Shown here piece by piece: positions 29,743 to 38,184 of a stretch of DNA of 38,347 bases (position 1 is the first letter of the stretch; each line of letters starts with the position of its first letter). Under the pieces are notes generated by a model that saw only the letters and a program-made list of their open reading frames with translations, searched no databases and was not told where the DNA came from. Source of the stretch: DATMNI01 sp035570275 (GTDB lineage: Bacteria > Acidobacteriota > Terriglobia > Bryobacterales > Bryobacteraceae). The position numbers and the translations under genes were made by a program. The stretch spans positions 1 through 38,347 of the forward strand of contig DATMNI010000460.1 of the NCBI GenBank assembly GCA_035570275.1. Direction: 5' to 3'.

Positions 29743-31383
29743 CTACTGCGCAAAGCGCCTGAAGAAGCTGTCGGCCTTCCACTTCGGCCGCGCCGGGTTA
29801 TTCGCCACCGCCTCGGCCAGCGTCATCATGAGCCGGTTATACTGCCCGGCGGCCTTCATATCCACCGGCTGGTTGAGATCGTCGGAAGGCGCGTGGTAGC
29901 GATCGGTCAACCACTGCTTGGCGATTGCCTCTTCCTTCGAACCAACGGTGTAACCGAAGGCCATCATCAGCGACGGCACACCCCGCCGAATAAAGCTGTA
30001 CTGGTCGCTGCGGATGAAGACGTTGCGCTGCGGTAGCGGATCGTCCTGCACCTCCACATCGAGCGACTTCGACACACGCCGCGCCAGGTCGCCCAAGTCC
30101 GATTCGTTCAAGCCCCACACCGTGGCCAGGCGCAGCGGGTACAGCGGCAGGAACATGTCCATGTTGAGGTCGGCCGCCAGCGATTTCAGCGCCACCGTGG
30201 GATGCGCGGCAAAGTACCGCGAACCCAGCAGCCCTTTCTCTTCTCCGGTCACCGCCAGGAACAGCAGTGAGCGTTTCGTCTGGACCTTGCCCTCGTTGAG
30301 CGCGGCAGCGATATCCAGCAGTGCGGCCACGCCGCTGGCATCGTCCATGGCGCCGTTATAGATGCGGTCGCCATTGATCGGTTCGCCGACGCCTACGTGG
30401 TCCAGGTGCGCCGAGAGCACCACGTACTCGTTCTTGAGCGCCGCATCGGTCCCTGGCCGGATGCCCGCCACGTTCTGCGATTCCAGGTCGCGCCGCTCCA
30501 CCTTCACCTTGGCGCGCAGGCCGGGCACCAGCGGAAAGCGCGGCAGCGGTTTGCCTGCATCCACCAGCGCCAGCATTTCCTTGAGGTCATGCCCGGAACC
30601 GGCAAACCATTTGTCCGCATGATCGGGGTTCATGGTGACGCCGATCTTCAAGCCCGCATCGTCGGAAAGTGACGGATCGGCCAGGCTCATCGCCTCCTGA
30701 AAACGGGCCAGTGCCACGCGGCTCCACGGAATGTCGGCTGTCCGCGGATTCTGGATCGTCACCGTACCGGCCACACCGGCCTGCTTCAAGAAGCGGGCGC
30801 GCTCGGTGACGAACTGGTAGTGCGACTTCAGCGGGCCCGGAATGTCCGAGGGGCCGCCGGCGATCATGACGACGATCTTGCCGCGAACGTCCAGCCCCGC
30901 GAAATCGTCGTATTTCGATTCCGGCACCGTCAGGCCATAGCCGGCGAAGACCAGCGGCGCTTCCACCGATTCGGCGGGATCCACGCGGACGCCGATCATG
31001 GCGTCCTCGCCCAGCACCAGGCGTTCGGCCTTGCCGCCGCGGATCAATTCCAGGCTGCAACCACTTTCCACCAGCTTCCGGCCCTTGAATTTCACCGGCT
31101 GGATGAAACCCTGCATGCCGTTAGCCTGAACGCCCGCCGGTTTCAGACCAAGCCGGGCAAACTCCGCGGCCACATATTGCGCCGCCTTGAGGTGCTCCGG
31201 GCTGCCGGTGTTGCGCCCCTGCATTTCATCGTTGGCTAGCGCCTCTACAAAGGACCACCAGCGTTTGCCATCGGGAACCGTCGCTGCCAGGGGTGCCGCA
31301 AAGGGTGCTGCAAAGAGCGCCGCGGACAGCGCCAAACAGGCGCCCGCCGCCGCCGCTAAAGCCAGGCTGAAAAGTCGCTTCAT
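29743..31383 (-). CDS. Exported M28 family metallopeptidase with PA domain
   Basis: A 546-residue protein. The signal peptide is MKRLFSLALAAAAGACLALS; a Cys at 16 could be a lipobox. A protease-associated insert spans about residues 140-280 (LVFAGYGLTVPESKYDDFAG, DVRGKIVVMIAGGPSD). The M28 zinc ligands are visible: H in VVLSAHLDHVGVGEPING, D in NGAMDDASGVAALLDIA, E in LAVTGEEKGLLGSRYFA (catalytic Glu next to a ligand Glu), D in LAADLNMDMF and H in TDRYHAPSDDLNQPVD. It should be an aminopeptidase or carboxypeptidase acting outside the cytoplasm. Its ATG overlaps the DinB stop by 4 nt (ATGA). Confidence 0.92.
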   Translation of the reverse strand: MKRLFSLALAAAAGACLALSAALFAAPFAAPLAATVPDGKRWWSFVEALANDEMQGRNTGSPEHLKAAQYVAAEFARLGLKPAGVQANGMQGFIQPVKFKGRKLVESGCSLELIRGGKAERLVLGEDAMIGVRVDPAESVEAPLVFAGYGLTVPESKYDDFAGLDVRGKIVVMIAGGPSDIPGPLKSHYQFVTERARFLKQAGVAGTVTIQNPRTADIPWSRVALARFQEAMSLADPSLSDDAGLKIGVTMNPDHADKWFAGSGHDLKEMLALVDAGKPLPRFPLVPGLRAKVKVERRDLESQNVAGIRPGTDAALKNEYVVLSAHLDHVGVGEPINGDRIYNGAMDDASGVAALLDIAAALNEGKVQTKRSLLFLAVTGEEKGLLGSRYFAAHPTVALKSLAADLNMDMFLPLYPLRLATVWGLNESDLGDLARRVSKSLDVEVQDDPLPQRNVFIRSDQYSFIRRGVPSLMMAFGYTVGSKEEAIAKQWLTDRYHAPSDDLNQPVDMKAAGQYNRLMMTLAEAVANNPARPKWKADSFFRRFAQ

Positions 31384-31865
31384 TTCTTGCCCTTCACTTT
31401 CTTGTACTCCCCGCGAATCTCCGTCATCTGCCGGGCGTGCGATTCGGCGTGTTGCGCATAACCTTCCAACAGGCGGCGTAGCGTCATGGGGCCGTTTTCG
31501 GAATGGTTGCCGGCGCGCTCGAAGGCGCTCTCCGGCAGTCCCTTGAGCAGTTCGTGGTTTTCGGCACGGACGCGGCGGAAGGTTTCGAGCGATTGTTTCG
31601 GCTTGCGCCGCGCATAGTCCAGGTTGCGAGTCCAGGCATCCTGGTCGAAGGCGATGAGCGTGGGGTTGTCTTCGGCGATCACCTGTCGCATGCGGTGCGC
31701 CCCCACCAGTTCGCTATCGGCCAGGTGGGCGACAATCTGCCGGATGCTCCACTTCCCCGGAGCCGCGATGAAGTCTTCCTCCTCACCGAAGACACCGGTC
31801 AGAACCATGGCCAAAACCTCGGGGCCGCGGCGGAATCGTTCCAATAAGGCTGGTATGTCGGACAT
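31380..31865 (-). CDS. DinB family protein
   Basis: A 161-residue four-helix protein. The DinB metal-binding histidines are in WSIRQIVAHLADSELVGAHR (H47) and in the closing helix YAQHAESHARQMTEI (two His about four residues apart). The length and the KWSIRQIVAHLAD signature are typical. DinB-like proteins include thiol-dependent transferases and hydrolases; no substrate can be deduced. It lies 12 bp after the zinc-ribbon gene and overlaps the M28 peptidase start, inside a four-gene minus-strand operon. Confidence 0.88.
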   Translation of the reverse strand: MSDIPALLERFRRGPEVLAMVLTGVFGEEEDFIAAPGKWSIRQIVAHLADSELVGAHRMRQVIAEDNPTLIAFDQDAWTRNLDYARRKPKQSLETFRRVRAENHELLKGLPESAFERAGNHSENGPMTLRRLLEGYAQHAESHARQMTEIRGEYKKVKGKK

Positions 31866-31877
31866 GGGCTCCTGGAC

Positions 31878-32117
31878 TCAATAGTAATCGGCGCAGCTCA
31901 TGTAGTAGCCGCACTTTTCGCAAATGAGCTTGCACTGGCGCGCCGTGAGACGGGTCGAACAGACCGGGCAGTAGAGCATAGGCTCATCTTCGCTCCGGGG
32001 CGCCGCCGGCTGTTCTGGTTCCTGGGCCTTCACGAATGACCAGATTATACCGTAGACAATCCGGCGGGGTATCGATATATCTTCGCGCAGGCCGGCAAAC
32101 CAGCCAGGTGGATTCAT
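31878..32117 (-). CDS. Small zinc-ribbon protein
   Basis: A 79-residue protein from ATG 32117; the longer frame to 32222 overlaps the hydrolase gene and is discarded. The N-terminal half (MNPPGWFAGLREDISIPRRI, YGIIWSFVKAQEPEQ) has a short hydrophobic patch. The C-terminal half is a zinc ribbon: LYCPVCSTRLTARQCKLICE, then KCGYYMSCADYY (C-x2-C and C-x4-C-x2-C). Small proteins ending KCGYYMSCADYY recur in Acidobacteriota. The function is unknown. It sits between an alpha/beta hydrolase and DinB on the same strand. Confidence 0.65.
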   Translation of the reverse strand: MNPPGWFAGLREDISIPRRIVYGIIWSFVKAQEPEQPAAPRSEDEPMLYCPVCSTRLTARQCKLICEKCGYYMSCADYY

Positions 32118-32160
32118 AATCGCTGCGCCGTTAGTGGAGGCGCTGGTGGCGTAGAGACGA

Positions 32161-33198
32161 CTATTGTTGAAGGGCTGCCCGAACCTCCCGAATCGCGGAC
32201 ACCACAGCAGCCGGACGTTCATAGGGAATCATGTGGCCGCTGTCAGGCACCACGACCTGCTTCCCTCGCGTGGAAAGACGGGCTTCCCCGGCCTGAAGAA
32301 CGTTGATCCACATGTCGTTTTGCTCATCCGACTCCTCTTTGCTGAGCAGAGGGTCGGGGTCGTAAGGTTTGCCGGCCGTCAACACAATCAGCGGCCGGTC
32401 ACCCAAATCGCCAGCCAGGCGAACCTGATCCCAGCTCGTGGAATCAGCTGCGTTTTCTGCCATCCCGGCCTCCTCGGACCGGCGATCCAAGTACAGGAGT
32501 TCCTCCCTCAGCTCTTTCGGAAGCGACGCGTGTCCGTCCCAACCAGCCTCTGTCTTCAAGCGATTGATTCCGAGGTGTATCCGTAGGGGCGACAAGATTC
32601 GATCCAGCCATGCATCTCTCTGGTCACGCTGATTTTGCTGACTCTTTACGCGCGGCGAGAGCAACTCATCAATGCGTTTTTCCTCATCGCCATGCTCGGC
32701 ATCTACGAGCACGACTCCTACCACGTCGTTTGGATACATGCCCGTGAAGACGCGGACGTTATACCCACCGAACGAGTGTCCAACCATTACGTAGGGTCCC
32801 TTTTCACCAGAAGCATCTAAGAGCGCCCGAAGTTCCTTCGCGATCTGCAGGCTGGTTCGGGGCTTCGGCCCGGCTTCGCTCCAACCGTAGCCTGCCCGGT
32901 CATACGAACAAACACGCGCAAACTTCGCAACCTCCGGCTGAACCATCGCCCAGCCAACACCGGGAACACCCATGCCACTGTCCAAAATCACAGTTGGGCC
33001 GCCGTGGCCTGAACAGTCGATGTTTAGCTTCAGCTTTCCTACCTGAACCGATCTACCGCGCTGAGGGAAACAGTGGGGGTCACGCAAGTTACCAAAAATC
33101 TGATATGCAGATCCAACCAGAGCCAGTATTACCACCAACGCGACCAGTGCCAGAAGGGATCTCCGGAACCAACGTAACAAGTTTGTGACGAGCGACAT
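32161..33198 (-). CDS. Membrane-anchored alpha/beta hydrolase
   Basis: A 345-residue protein from ATG 33198; a TTG at 33222 would add eight residues. One TM anchor lies at about 12-35 (SLLALVALVVILALVGSAYQ). The hydrolase core has DSGMGVPGVGWAMVQPEVAK (oxyanion region), SYDRAGYGWSE, MVGHSFGGYNVRVFTGMYP (G-H-S-F-G, nucleophile Ser) and the terminal VVVPDSGHMIPYERP (catalytic His). The acid is probably the Asp in AGKPYDPDPLL. All triad elements are present. The substrate is not known. It is the first gene of the operon continuing with the zinc ribbon, DinB and M28 genes. Confidence 0.85.
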   Translation of the reverse strand: MSLVTNLLRWFRRSLLALVALVVILALVGSAYQIFGNLRDPHCFPQRGRSVQVGKLKLNIDCSGHGGPTVILDSGMGVPGVGWAMVQPEVAKFARVCSYDRAGYGWSEAGPKPRTSLQIAKELRALLDASGEKGPYVMVGHSFGGYNVRVFTGMYPNDVVGVVLVDAEHGDEEKRIDELLSPRVKSQQNQRDQRDAWLDRILSPLRIHLGINRLKTEAGWDGHASLPKELREELLYLDRRSEEAGMAENAADSTSWDQVRLAGDLGDRPLIVLTAGKPYDPDPLLSKEESDEQNDMWINVLQAGEARLSTRGKQVVVPDSGHMIPYERPAAVVSAIREVRAALQQ

Positions 33199-33461
33199 CG
33201 ACCCGATTCTCTTTCCGATCAATCATTCAAAGCGACCAGGCCCAAAAATCAAACTGCTCTTTGCTGCGAGATCCAGCATCTCACAAGAAGCATGACTCCA
33301 CGAAAGACGAACACTCAAACTCCTGCCCTGTCGCACAGCGTTTACCAATGGTGAACGGCCGGTTGAATGAAGAGCGTGGAGCAGGGTGGAAAACGCTGAT
33401 TCGTAGCCGCGCGACGGCGCCAACGGAGGTGGGTGTATACTGGCGAGGCTAGGAAGGCAAA

Positions 33462-34394
33462 ATGGCAATCCCGGATAATCCCCCCACCGTGGCGGACGCA
33501 GATATCCGGCCGCGTCCAACCGTGGAAGTCATGTGGGTCAACACCGATCCGGTGCAGTCCCTCCGCGAGGTCCGCAAGGCCGTGGAAGAAGAGGCCCAAA
33601 AGGCAATCGGCTGGTATTGGACGAATAAAAGATGGAAGTGCAATCTGTCTCGGGCGATCCAGTTTTTCGCCCTGGCTCTGACCGCGGTCGCCGGTATTGC
33701 CTCCATTGTTGTTCAAGTACTGAGGAATTCCGGAGTTTCCATCCCGCCCACTTTCGATTCCGGCCCCATCGCCTCCCTGTGCGTCGGCCTCGCCGCGTCC
33801 CTGATCGGCCTGGACAAAGCCTTCGGCTTCTCCAGCGGCTGGACGCGGTATGTGCTCACTGCCACCTCCATGACCAAGCTGCTGCATGAGTTTCGTATGG
33901 ATTGGGTGGCGTTAATCGCGGTTGCGAAGGACCCTCCTGGTCCGGAGCAACAAGCCGTATTGATTCAGCGCGCCAAGGATTTCGTCTCCACCATCCAGAG
34001 CATGGTTTTGCAGGAAACCAAGGACTGGGCCATTGAGTTCCAAAGCAACATGGCGCAAATGGAGAAGGATCTCAAGTCCCAATTGGACGCGCTCAAAGCC
34101 CAGGTGGAAAAGAATGTCAAGGACAAAGAGGATGCCGCCAGACCGGGATCGATCGAGCTTACCCTCACCAATGCCGATACGACGGACGGCTTCCATTTCG
34201 ATCTCACCTTGGAGGGCCTGACCGGCAAGTTTACCGATTCCGTCTCCAACTCGAAGGTCTGGGCTCGCATTAACACGGCGCCCGGTCAATATAAGGTGAC
34301 CATCGAAGCCAAGGCCAAAGGCAGCCCCATCGCCACCTCAGCCATCGTCGACGTCAAACCGGGTGAGACCGCCAGGCCCTCGCTTACGCTGTGA
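33462..34394 (+). CDS. SLATT-type two-TM protein with C-terminal beta domain
   Basis: A 310-residue protein with AGGAAGG before the ATG. A SLATT-like domain covers about residues 30-150: EEEAQKAIGWYWTNKRWKCN, TM1 near 66-87 (IQFFALALTAVAGIASIVVQ), TM2 near 103-118 (IASLCVGLAASLIGLDKAFG), then WTRYVLTATSMTKLLHEFRM. SLATT proteins are two-TM effectors that usually accompany SMODS nucleotidyltransferases or SLOG sensors in nucleotide-signal defence systems. A coiled coil follows (about 165-225, MAQMEKDLKSQLDALKAQVE), then a beta-sandwich-like C-terminal domain (SIELTLTNADTTDGFHFDLT; QYKVTIEAKAKGSPIATSA). No SMODS or SLOG gene is next to it, so it is an orphan. It is convergent with the MscS-like gene. 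Confidence 0.7.
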   Translation: MAIPDNPPTVADADIRPRPTVEVMWVNTDPVQSLREVRKAVEEEAQKAIGWYWTNKRWKCNLSRAIQFFALALTAVAGIASIVVQVLRNSGVSIPPTFDSGPIASLCVGLAASLIGLDKAFGFSSGWTRYVLTATSMTKLLHEFRMDWVALIAVAKDPPGPEQQAVLIQRAKDFVSTIQSMVLQETKDWAIEFQSNMAQMEKDLKSQLDALKAQVEKNVKDKEDAARPGSIELTLTNADTTDGFHFDLTLEGLTGKFTDSVSNSKVWARINTAPGQYKVTIEAKAKGSPIATSAIVDVKPGETARPSLTL

Positions 34395-34403
34395 TGCGCG
34401 GCC

Positions 34404-34439
34404 GCCGGTTCGCCCCGGTTCGCCTCGGTACGAACCGGC
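34404..34439. terminator. Possible bidirectional terminator hairpin
   Basis: GCCGGTTCG (34404-34412) and CGAACCGGC (34431-34439) make a 9-bp perfect stem with an 18-base loop. It lies between convergent genes (SLATT-type and MscS-type). There is no U-tract. Confidence 0.4.
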
Positions 34440-34512
34440 GCCGCCAACACGTTTCCGGTCCAGACACACAGGCCCAGACACAAAGGCCCGGAGGCATTTG
34501 CCACCGGCCGTG

Positions 34513-36288
34513 TTACCGCAGCAAGGGAACGATCTCCTGGAAGAGGCGCGATTTCACCACGTACCGTTGGGGCGCGCGGGTGATATATCTTACGAATACT
34601 TCAAGCCCGTTCACCGAAGGCCGCAGGTCCACTGCGGGCTTGGCGGAAAACTCGCGCGTGCCATACTGGCTGGTCACACGCTCCCAATCCTGCGTCGCCT
34701 CCACGGCTTCGGCCTCGGTAGCACGCTCCACGGTCTGGCGGATCCGCTCGGCGGTGCCGTAGGGGTCGCCGCCCGGGGGAAGAGTGACCTGCAATTCATC
34801 CCAGAGCCACTGGTTCGCTGTGGAGAAGTTGAAATAATGGCCCTCGATGGCGTAGCCGTTCATGAAGGCCGCGCGCCGGCCCGTGGGGTGGCCGGTGCTG
34901 GTCCAATTCCCCATCTCCAGCAGAACCGTTCGCATCAGGCCGATCTCCACCACTTCGCCGCCCACGCCGTTGATCTCCACCCAGTCGCCCACGTGCAGGC
35001 CGTTGCGGCCCATCAGCACGAACCAGCCGAAGAAGGCCACGATGAAATCCTTCAAGACGACGGTCATGCCCGCACCCGCCAGGCCGAGGATCGTGGGGAC
35101 CTGGCTGGGCGGTCCGAAAATCACCAGCAGAATTAGAATCAGTCCAACTGCCTGGACGCCCACCGTGGCCAGGAACCTCAACTGGTGTGCGCGCCGCAGG
35201 TCCTGGTGTTTACCGAACGTGTGGCGCAGGGCGCGGCCCCCGAGCACCACCGTGAGTAGGATCCCGGCGATGATCGAAAGCGACTGCAGCATCTGGTGCA
35301 TCGCGGTGCGCCGCCTGGTGTCGATGAGGCCGCTCCAGTTCTTATAGGTGTCGGCCAGGTGCTGGCAATCCTGAATACGCCGGTCGAGTTCGCTCAGGGT
35401 TTTTCGCTGGTCGGAGAGACCCTTCAACCGGGCCGTCATGGCAGCCATGTCTTCGGCGCCGGCATCATCGGCCGAGAGGTCATCGGAGGCGGGCACGGCG
35501 GCAGCGGGCGGTGCATTCTTGTTGAGCAGGCCTTCCAGGCTTTGGTGCTCGCGTTCCAGCTTTGCGGTTTTGCTGGCGGCCTGCTGCCCGGCGGCTTGCA
35601 GTTGGCGGTTCTTGTTACCCAGCGCCATCCAGACCATCAGGGCGCCGGCCGCAAAGGCCCCGCTCTCCGGCGTGGCCGCGGGCTTCACTGGTTGTGCCGC
35701 GGCGTGCGTGGCTTCGTGCTCCTGAAGAGCGCGCTCCAGCCGGGCGTGTTCGTCGCCGCCCTCCCGGGCCAGGTCCTGTTGGGCGTCCTCCAGTTCGTCC
35801 AGATCCAGCGCCAGTTGCGCTTTCGCCAGTTCGATCTGACCGGCCGCGCTGTCCTTCGAAGCGCTGTCCTTGGCAGCGCCATCCTGGGAGGCGCTGACTT
35901 TGGTAAGCTTGGCGACGCGGTTCTGATCGGTAGCGATGCGCCCTTTCGCCCGCGTCACCCGAACCGTCAATTGCTGGATGGGGCCGCTGGCCGGGGGTTT
36001 GGCTGCCGCGGCTTCGCGAAGCGCACTCTCGAAGGCCTGATCGAGATCGTGATCGGCCAGCCGCTCGGCCGCCCCAGCCAGATTCTGCTCGTCGCGCGTT
36101 TCGGCCAGCGGGGCCAGGCGGTATGCGGTTTGCAGCAGCGATTGGTCGATGTTGACTGCCTGGCTCCGCGCGGCGGCTGGTTTGGACGGCGCCCCGGTCC
36201 CGGATGTATCGCGCGTCAGATACACCGCACCCAGGCATGCCAGCAGCACCACCGTCAGGCCGATCACGGGCAGATTCTTGCGGCTCAT
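34513..36288 (-). CDS. MscS-like mechanosensitive channel with long periplasmic N-terminus
   Basis: A 591-residue protein. A signal anchor lies at 7-25 (LPVIGLTVVLLACLGAVYL). About 300 residues of helical, coiled-coil-rich periplasmic sequence follow, including TVRVTRAKGRIATDQNRVAK and LALDLDELEDAQQDLAREGG. TM helices at about 335-360 and 380-402 precede the MscS pore region (PTILGLAGAGMTVVLKDFIV, AFFGWFVLMGRNGLHVGDWV, EINGVGGEVVEIGLMRTVLL). The cytoplasmic cage comes last. Large MscS proteins with coiled-coil N-termini (MscK-like) gate in response to tension and ions. It is divergent from the AsmA gene across only 56 bp, where both promoters must lie. Confidence 0.88.
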   Translation of the reverse strand: MSRKNLPVIGLTVVLLACLGAVYLTRDTSGTGAPSKPAAARSQAVNIDQSLLQTAYRLAPLAETRDEQNLAGAAERLADHDLDQAFESALREAAAAKPPASGPIQQLTVRVTRAKGRIATDQNRVAKLTKVSASQDGAAKDSASKDSAAGQIELAKAQLALDLDELEDAQQDLAREGGDEHARLERALQEHEATHAAAQPVKPAATPESGAFAAGALMVWMALGNKNRQLQAAGQQAASKTAKLEREHQSLEGLLNKNAPPAAAVPASDDLSADDAGAEDMAAMTARLKGLSDQRKTLSELDRRIQDCQHLADTYKNWSGLIDTRRRTAMHQMLQSLSIIAGILLTVVLGGRALRHTFGKHQDLRRAHQLRFLATVGVQAVGLILILLVIFGPPSQVPTILGLAGAGMTVVLKDFIVAFFGWFVLMGRNGLHVGDWVEINGVGGEVVEIGLMRTVLLEMGNWTSTGHPTGRRAAFMNGYAIEGHYFNFSTANQWLWDELQVTLPPGGDPYGTAERIRQTVERATEAEAVEATQDWERVTSQYGTREFSAKPAVDLRPSVNGLEVFVRYITRAPQRYVVKSRLFQEIVPLLR

Positions 36289-36344
36289 GGGTCGTTTTCT
36301 CTTCTATCGAAGGTAGTACACTCGAAGGGCTGTAGGGAAAAGGC

Positions 36345-37949
36345 ATGAAACGCATAATCATTATCGTAGGAATCGTCGTGGTCCTCTTGCTGGGCGCGCT
36401 GGCCGCCGTGCCGTTTCTGATCAACCCGAACGATTTCCGGCCCATGCTGGAATCGAACCTCTCGGATGCGCTGGGCCGTCAGGTGAAACTAGGGAACCTG
36501 GGGCTCTCGATTCTTCACGGCGCGGTCACGGCCGCCGACCTGGCCGTGGCGGACGATCCGGCTTACAGCCACACCCCGTTCGTGCAGGCGAAATCGCTGA
36601 AGGTCGCGGTGGAACTCTGGCCGCTGATTACCTCGCGCAAACTCAACGTCACCGGTCTGGAGATCGATCAGCCGCAGATTGTCCTGATGCAGGGCGCCAA
36701 CGGGGAATGGAATTTCTCCAACCTGGGTGGCAACCGGGCGGCCAGCCAGAAGAAGGTCGCGGCGCCATCGGAGCCGGCTGGCAAGCCGCTGGATCTTTCG
36801 GTGAAGCTGGTGAAAATCACCAACGGGCGGTTTACGCTGGGCCGCACCGGCGCCCATGCCCAACCCCTGGTGTTGGAACAGGTGAATGCCGAATTGCGGG
36901 ACTTCTCCAACTCGAGCGAGTTTCCTTTTTCGTTCTCCACTAAAGTGTTGGGCGGAGGCGAGATCAATCTGGAGGGCAAAGCTGGTCCGATCAACCAGGA
37001 CGATGTCGCCATGACAGCGGCCAGCGCCAGCCTGAAAGTGACCGCCCTCGACCTGACAGGTACCGGCCTGACCCAGATGGCGCCCGCCATGGCCGGCCTG
37101 ATTTCGTTGGACGGCAGCGGAGGAACGGACGGTAAGACCGCGCACGTGAAGGGCCGGATCAAGGCGGAGAAAATGAAACTGGCGGCCCACGGGACGCGGT
37201 CTTCCCGCGTTCTGGAACTCGATTTCGACGTGGAGCACCATCTGAAGAACCGGGCGGGCAGGCTGACCGAGGGCGACATCCACATTGGCGCGGCGGTGGC
37301 CCGCCTCACTGGCAGCTACGCCCAACAGGGCGACGCCGTGCTGATCAAGATGAACCTGGCGGGGCAGAACATGCCGATTCCGGAATTGGCCGCCATGCTG
37401 CCGGTGATCGGCATGGAACTGCCGGCGGGTTCCACCTTGCAAGGCGGCACGGCCAACCTCAAAGTTGCCATGGAGGGGCCGGTGGATCGCCTGGTCACCA
37501 GCGGTTCGCTGGCGTTCAACAACACCAGGCTGGCGGGCTTCAATCTCCCTTCAAAGATGGAGACGATCGAGCGCCTGGCCGGCATCCACGGGGGACCGGA
37601 TACGGAGATCCAGACCCTGAGCGCCAACTTGAGAATCGCGCCCGATGGGATGAGCGCCGAGGCCGTACAATTGATGGTTCCGGTGATCGGCAATCTGGAC
37701 GGCGGGGGCACCATCAGCCCGGCCAACGCGCTGGATTTCAAGATGCGTGTGACGCTGCACACGGCCGCGCTGGCCTCCATGATCAACAACACCCCGATCC
37801 CGTTCACGATCCAGGGCACGGCGGCGCAACCGGTCTTCCGGCCCGACGTCAGGGCGGTGGTCAACGAGAAGGTGAAGAGCCTGGAGGGCGGCGCCGCCAA
37901 GACCGCCGGTGGGTTGCTGAGGGATTTTTTGGGGGGAAAGAAGAATTAG
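36345..37949 (+). CDS. AsmA family protein
   Basis: A 534-residue protein with an N-terminal TM anchor (residues 5-26, IIVGIVVVLLLGALAAVPFL) followed by the AsmA signature NPNDFRPMLESNLSDALGRQ. Beta-rich repeats follow (LELDFDVEHHLKNRAGRLTE; GAAVARLTGSYAQQGDAVLI). The AsmA C-terminal conserved region is visible: TSGSLAFNNTRLAGFNLPSK, AVQLMVPVIGNLDGGGTISP and NNTPIPFTIQGTAAQPVFRP. AsmA-like proteins are inner-membrane anchored periplasmic proteins of the VPS13-like lipid-bridge superfamily, linked to outer-membrane lipid homeostasis. At 534 residues this is a medium-size member. Confidence 0.9.
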   Translation: MKRIIIIVGIVVVLLLGALAAVPFLINPNDFRPMLESNLSDALGRQVKLGNLGLSILHGAVTAADLAVADDPAYSHTPFVQAKSLKVAVELWPLITSRKLNVTGLEIDQPQIVLMQGANGEWNFSNLGGNRAASQKKVAAPSEPAGKPLDLSVKLVKITNGRFTLGRTGAHAQPLVLEQVNAELRDFSNSSEFPFSFSTKVLGGGEINLEGKAGPINQDDVAMTAASASLKVTALDLTGTGLTQMAPAMAGLISLDGSGGTDGKTAHVKGRIKAEKMKLAAHGTRSSRVLELDFDVEHHLKNRAGRLTEGDIHIGAAVARLTGSYAQQGDAVLIKMNLAGQNMPIPELAAMLPVIGMELPAGSTLQGGTANLKVAMEGPVDRLVTSGSLAFNNTRLAGFNLPSKMETIERLAGIHGGPDTEIQTLSANLRIAPDGMSAEAVQLMVPVIGNLDGGGTISPANALDFKMRVTLHTAALASMINNTPIPFTIQGTAAQPVFRPDVRAVVNEKVKSLEGGAAKTAGGLLRDFLGGKKN

Positions 37950-38050
37950 GCTTGGGCCTGGCGGTGATCATTGGATATCGCGGTGGAAACGTACGCGAAG
38001 TCCGCCGCCCTTGCGCGCCAATACCTGGCGAAATCGTCTCGCAGGAAACG

Positions 38051-38086
38051 CGGAACATAGTGGCGGAGCGTGGACGGAACATAGTG
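38051..38086 (+). repeat. 12-bp direct repeat, period 24
   Basis: CGGAACATAGTG occurs at 38051-38062 and 38075-38086, separated by GCGGAGCGTGGA. The unit lies just upstream of the C-rich tract and of the truncated membrane-protein gene. Confidence 0.5.
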
Positions 38087-38108
38087 ACCGGTACCGCGCG
38101 GCCGCCGG

Positions 38109-38140
38109 CCCCCGACCCCCGGTCCCCGGCCCCCAGTCCC
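38109..38140. repeat. C-rich tract with G-quadruplex potential on the minus strand
   Basis: Five C runs of three to five bases within 32 bp. Its reverse complement closely resembles the G-rich tract at 5867-5901 (GGGGGCCGGGG shared). Confidence 0.5.
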
Positions 38141-38184
38141 TGGCTCCCGCCGGCATCCGGCCACCGGCATCAGGCATCGCTTTG

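Noticed and set aside
35296..36348. A 350-codon plus-strand frame opposite the MscS-like gene
   Set aside because: Antisense shadow; it has no domain and overlaps the divergent promoter.
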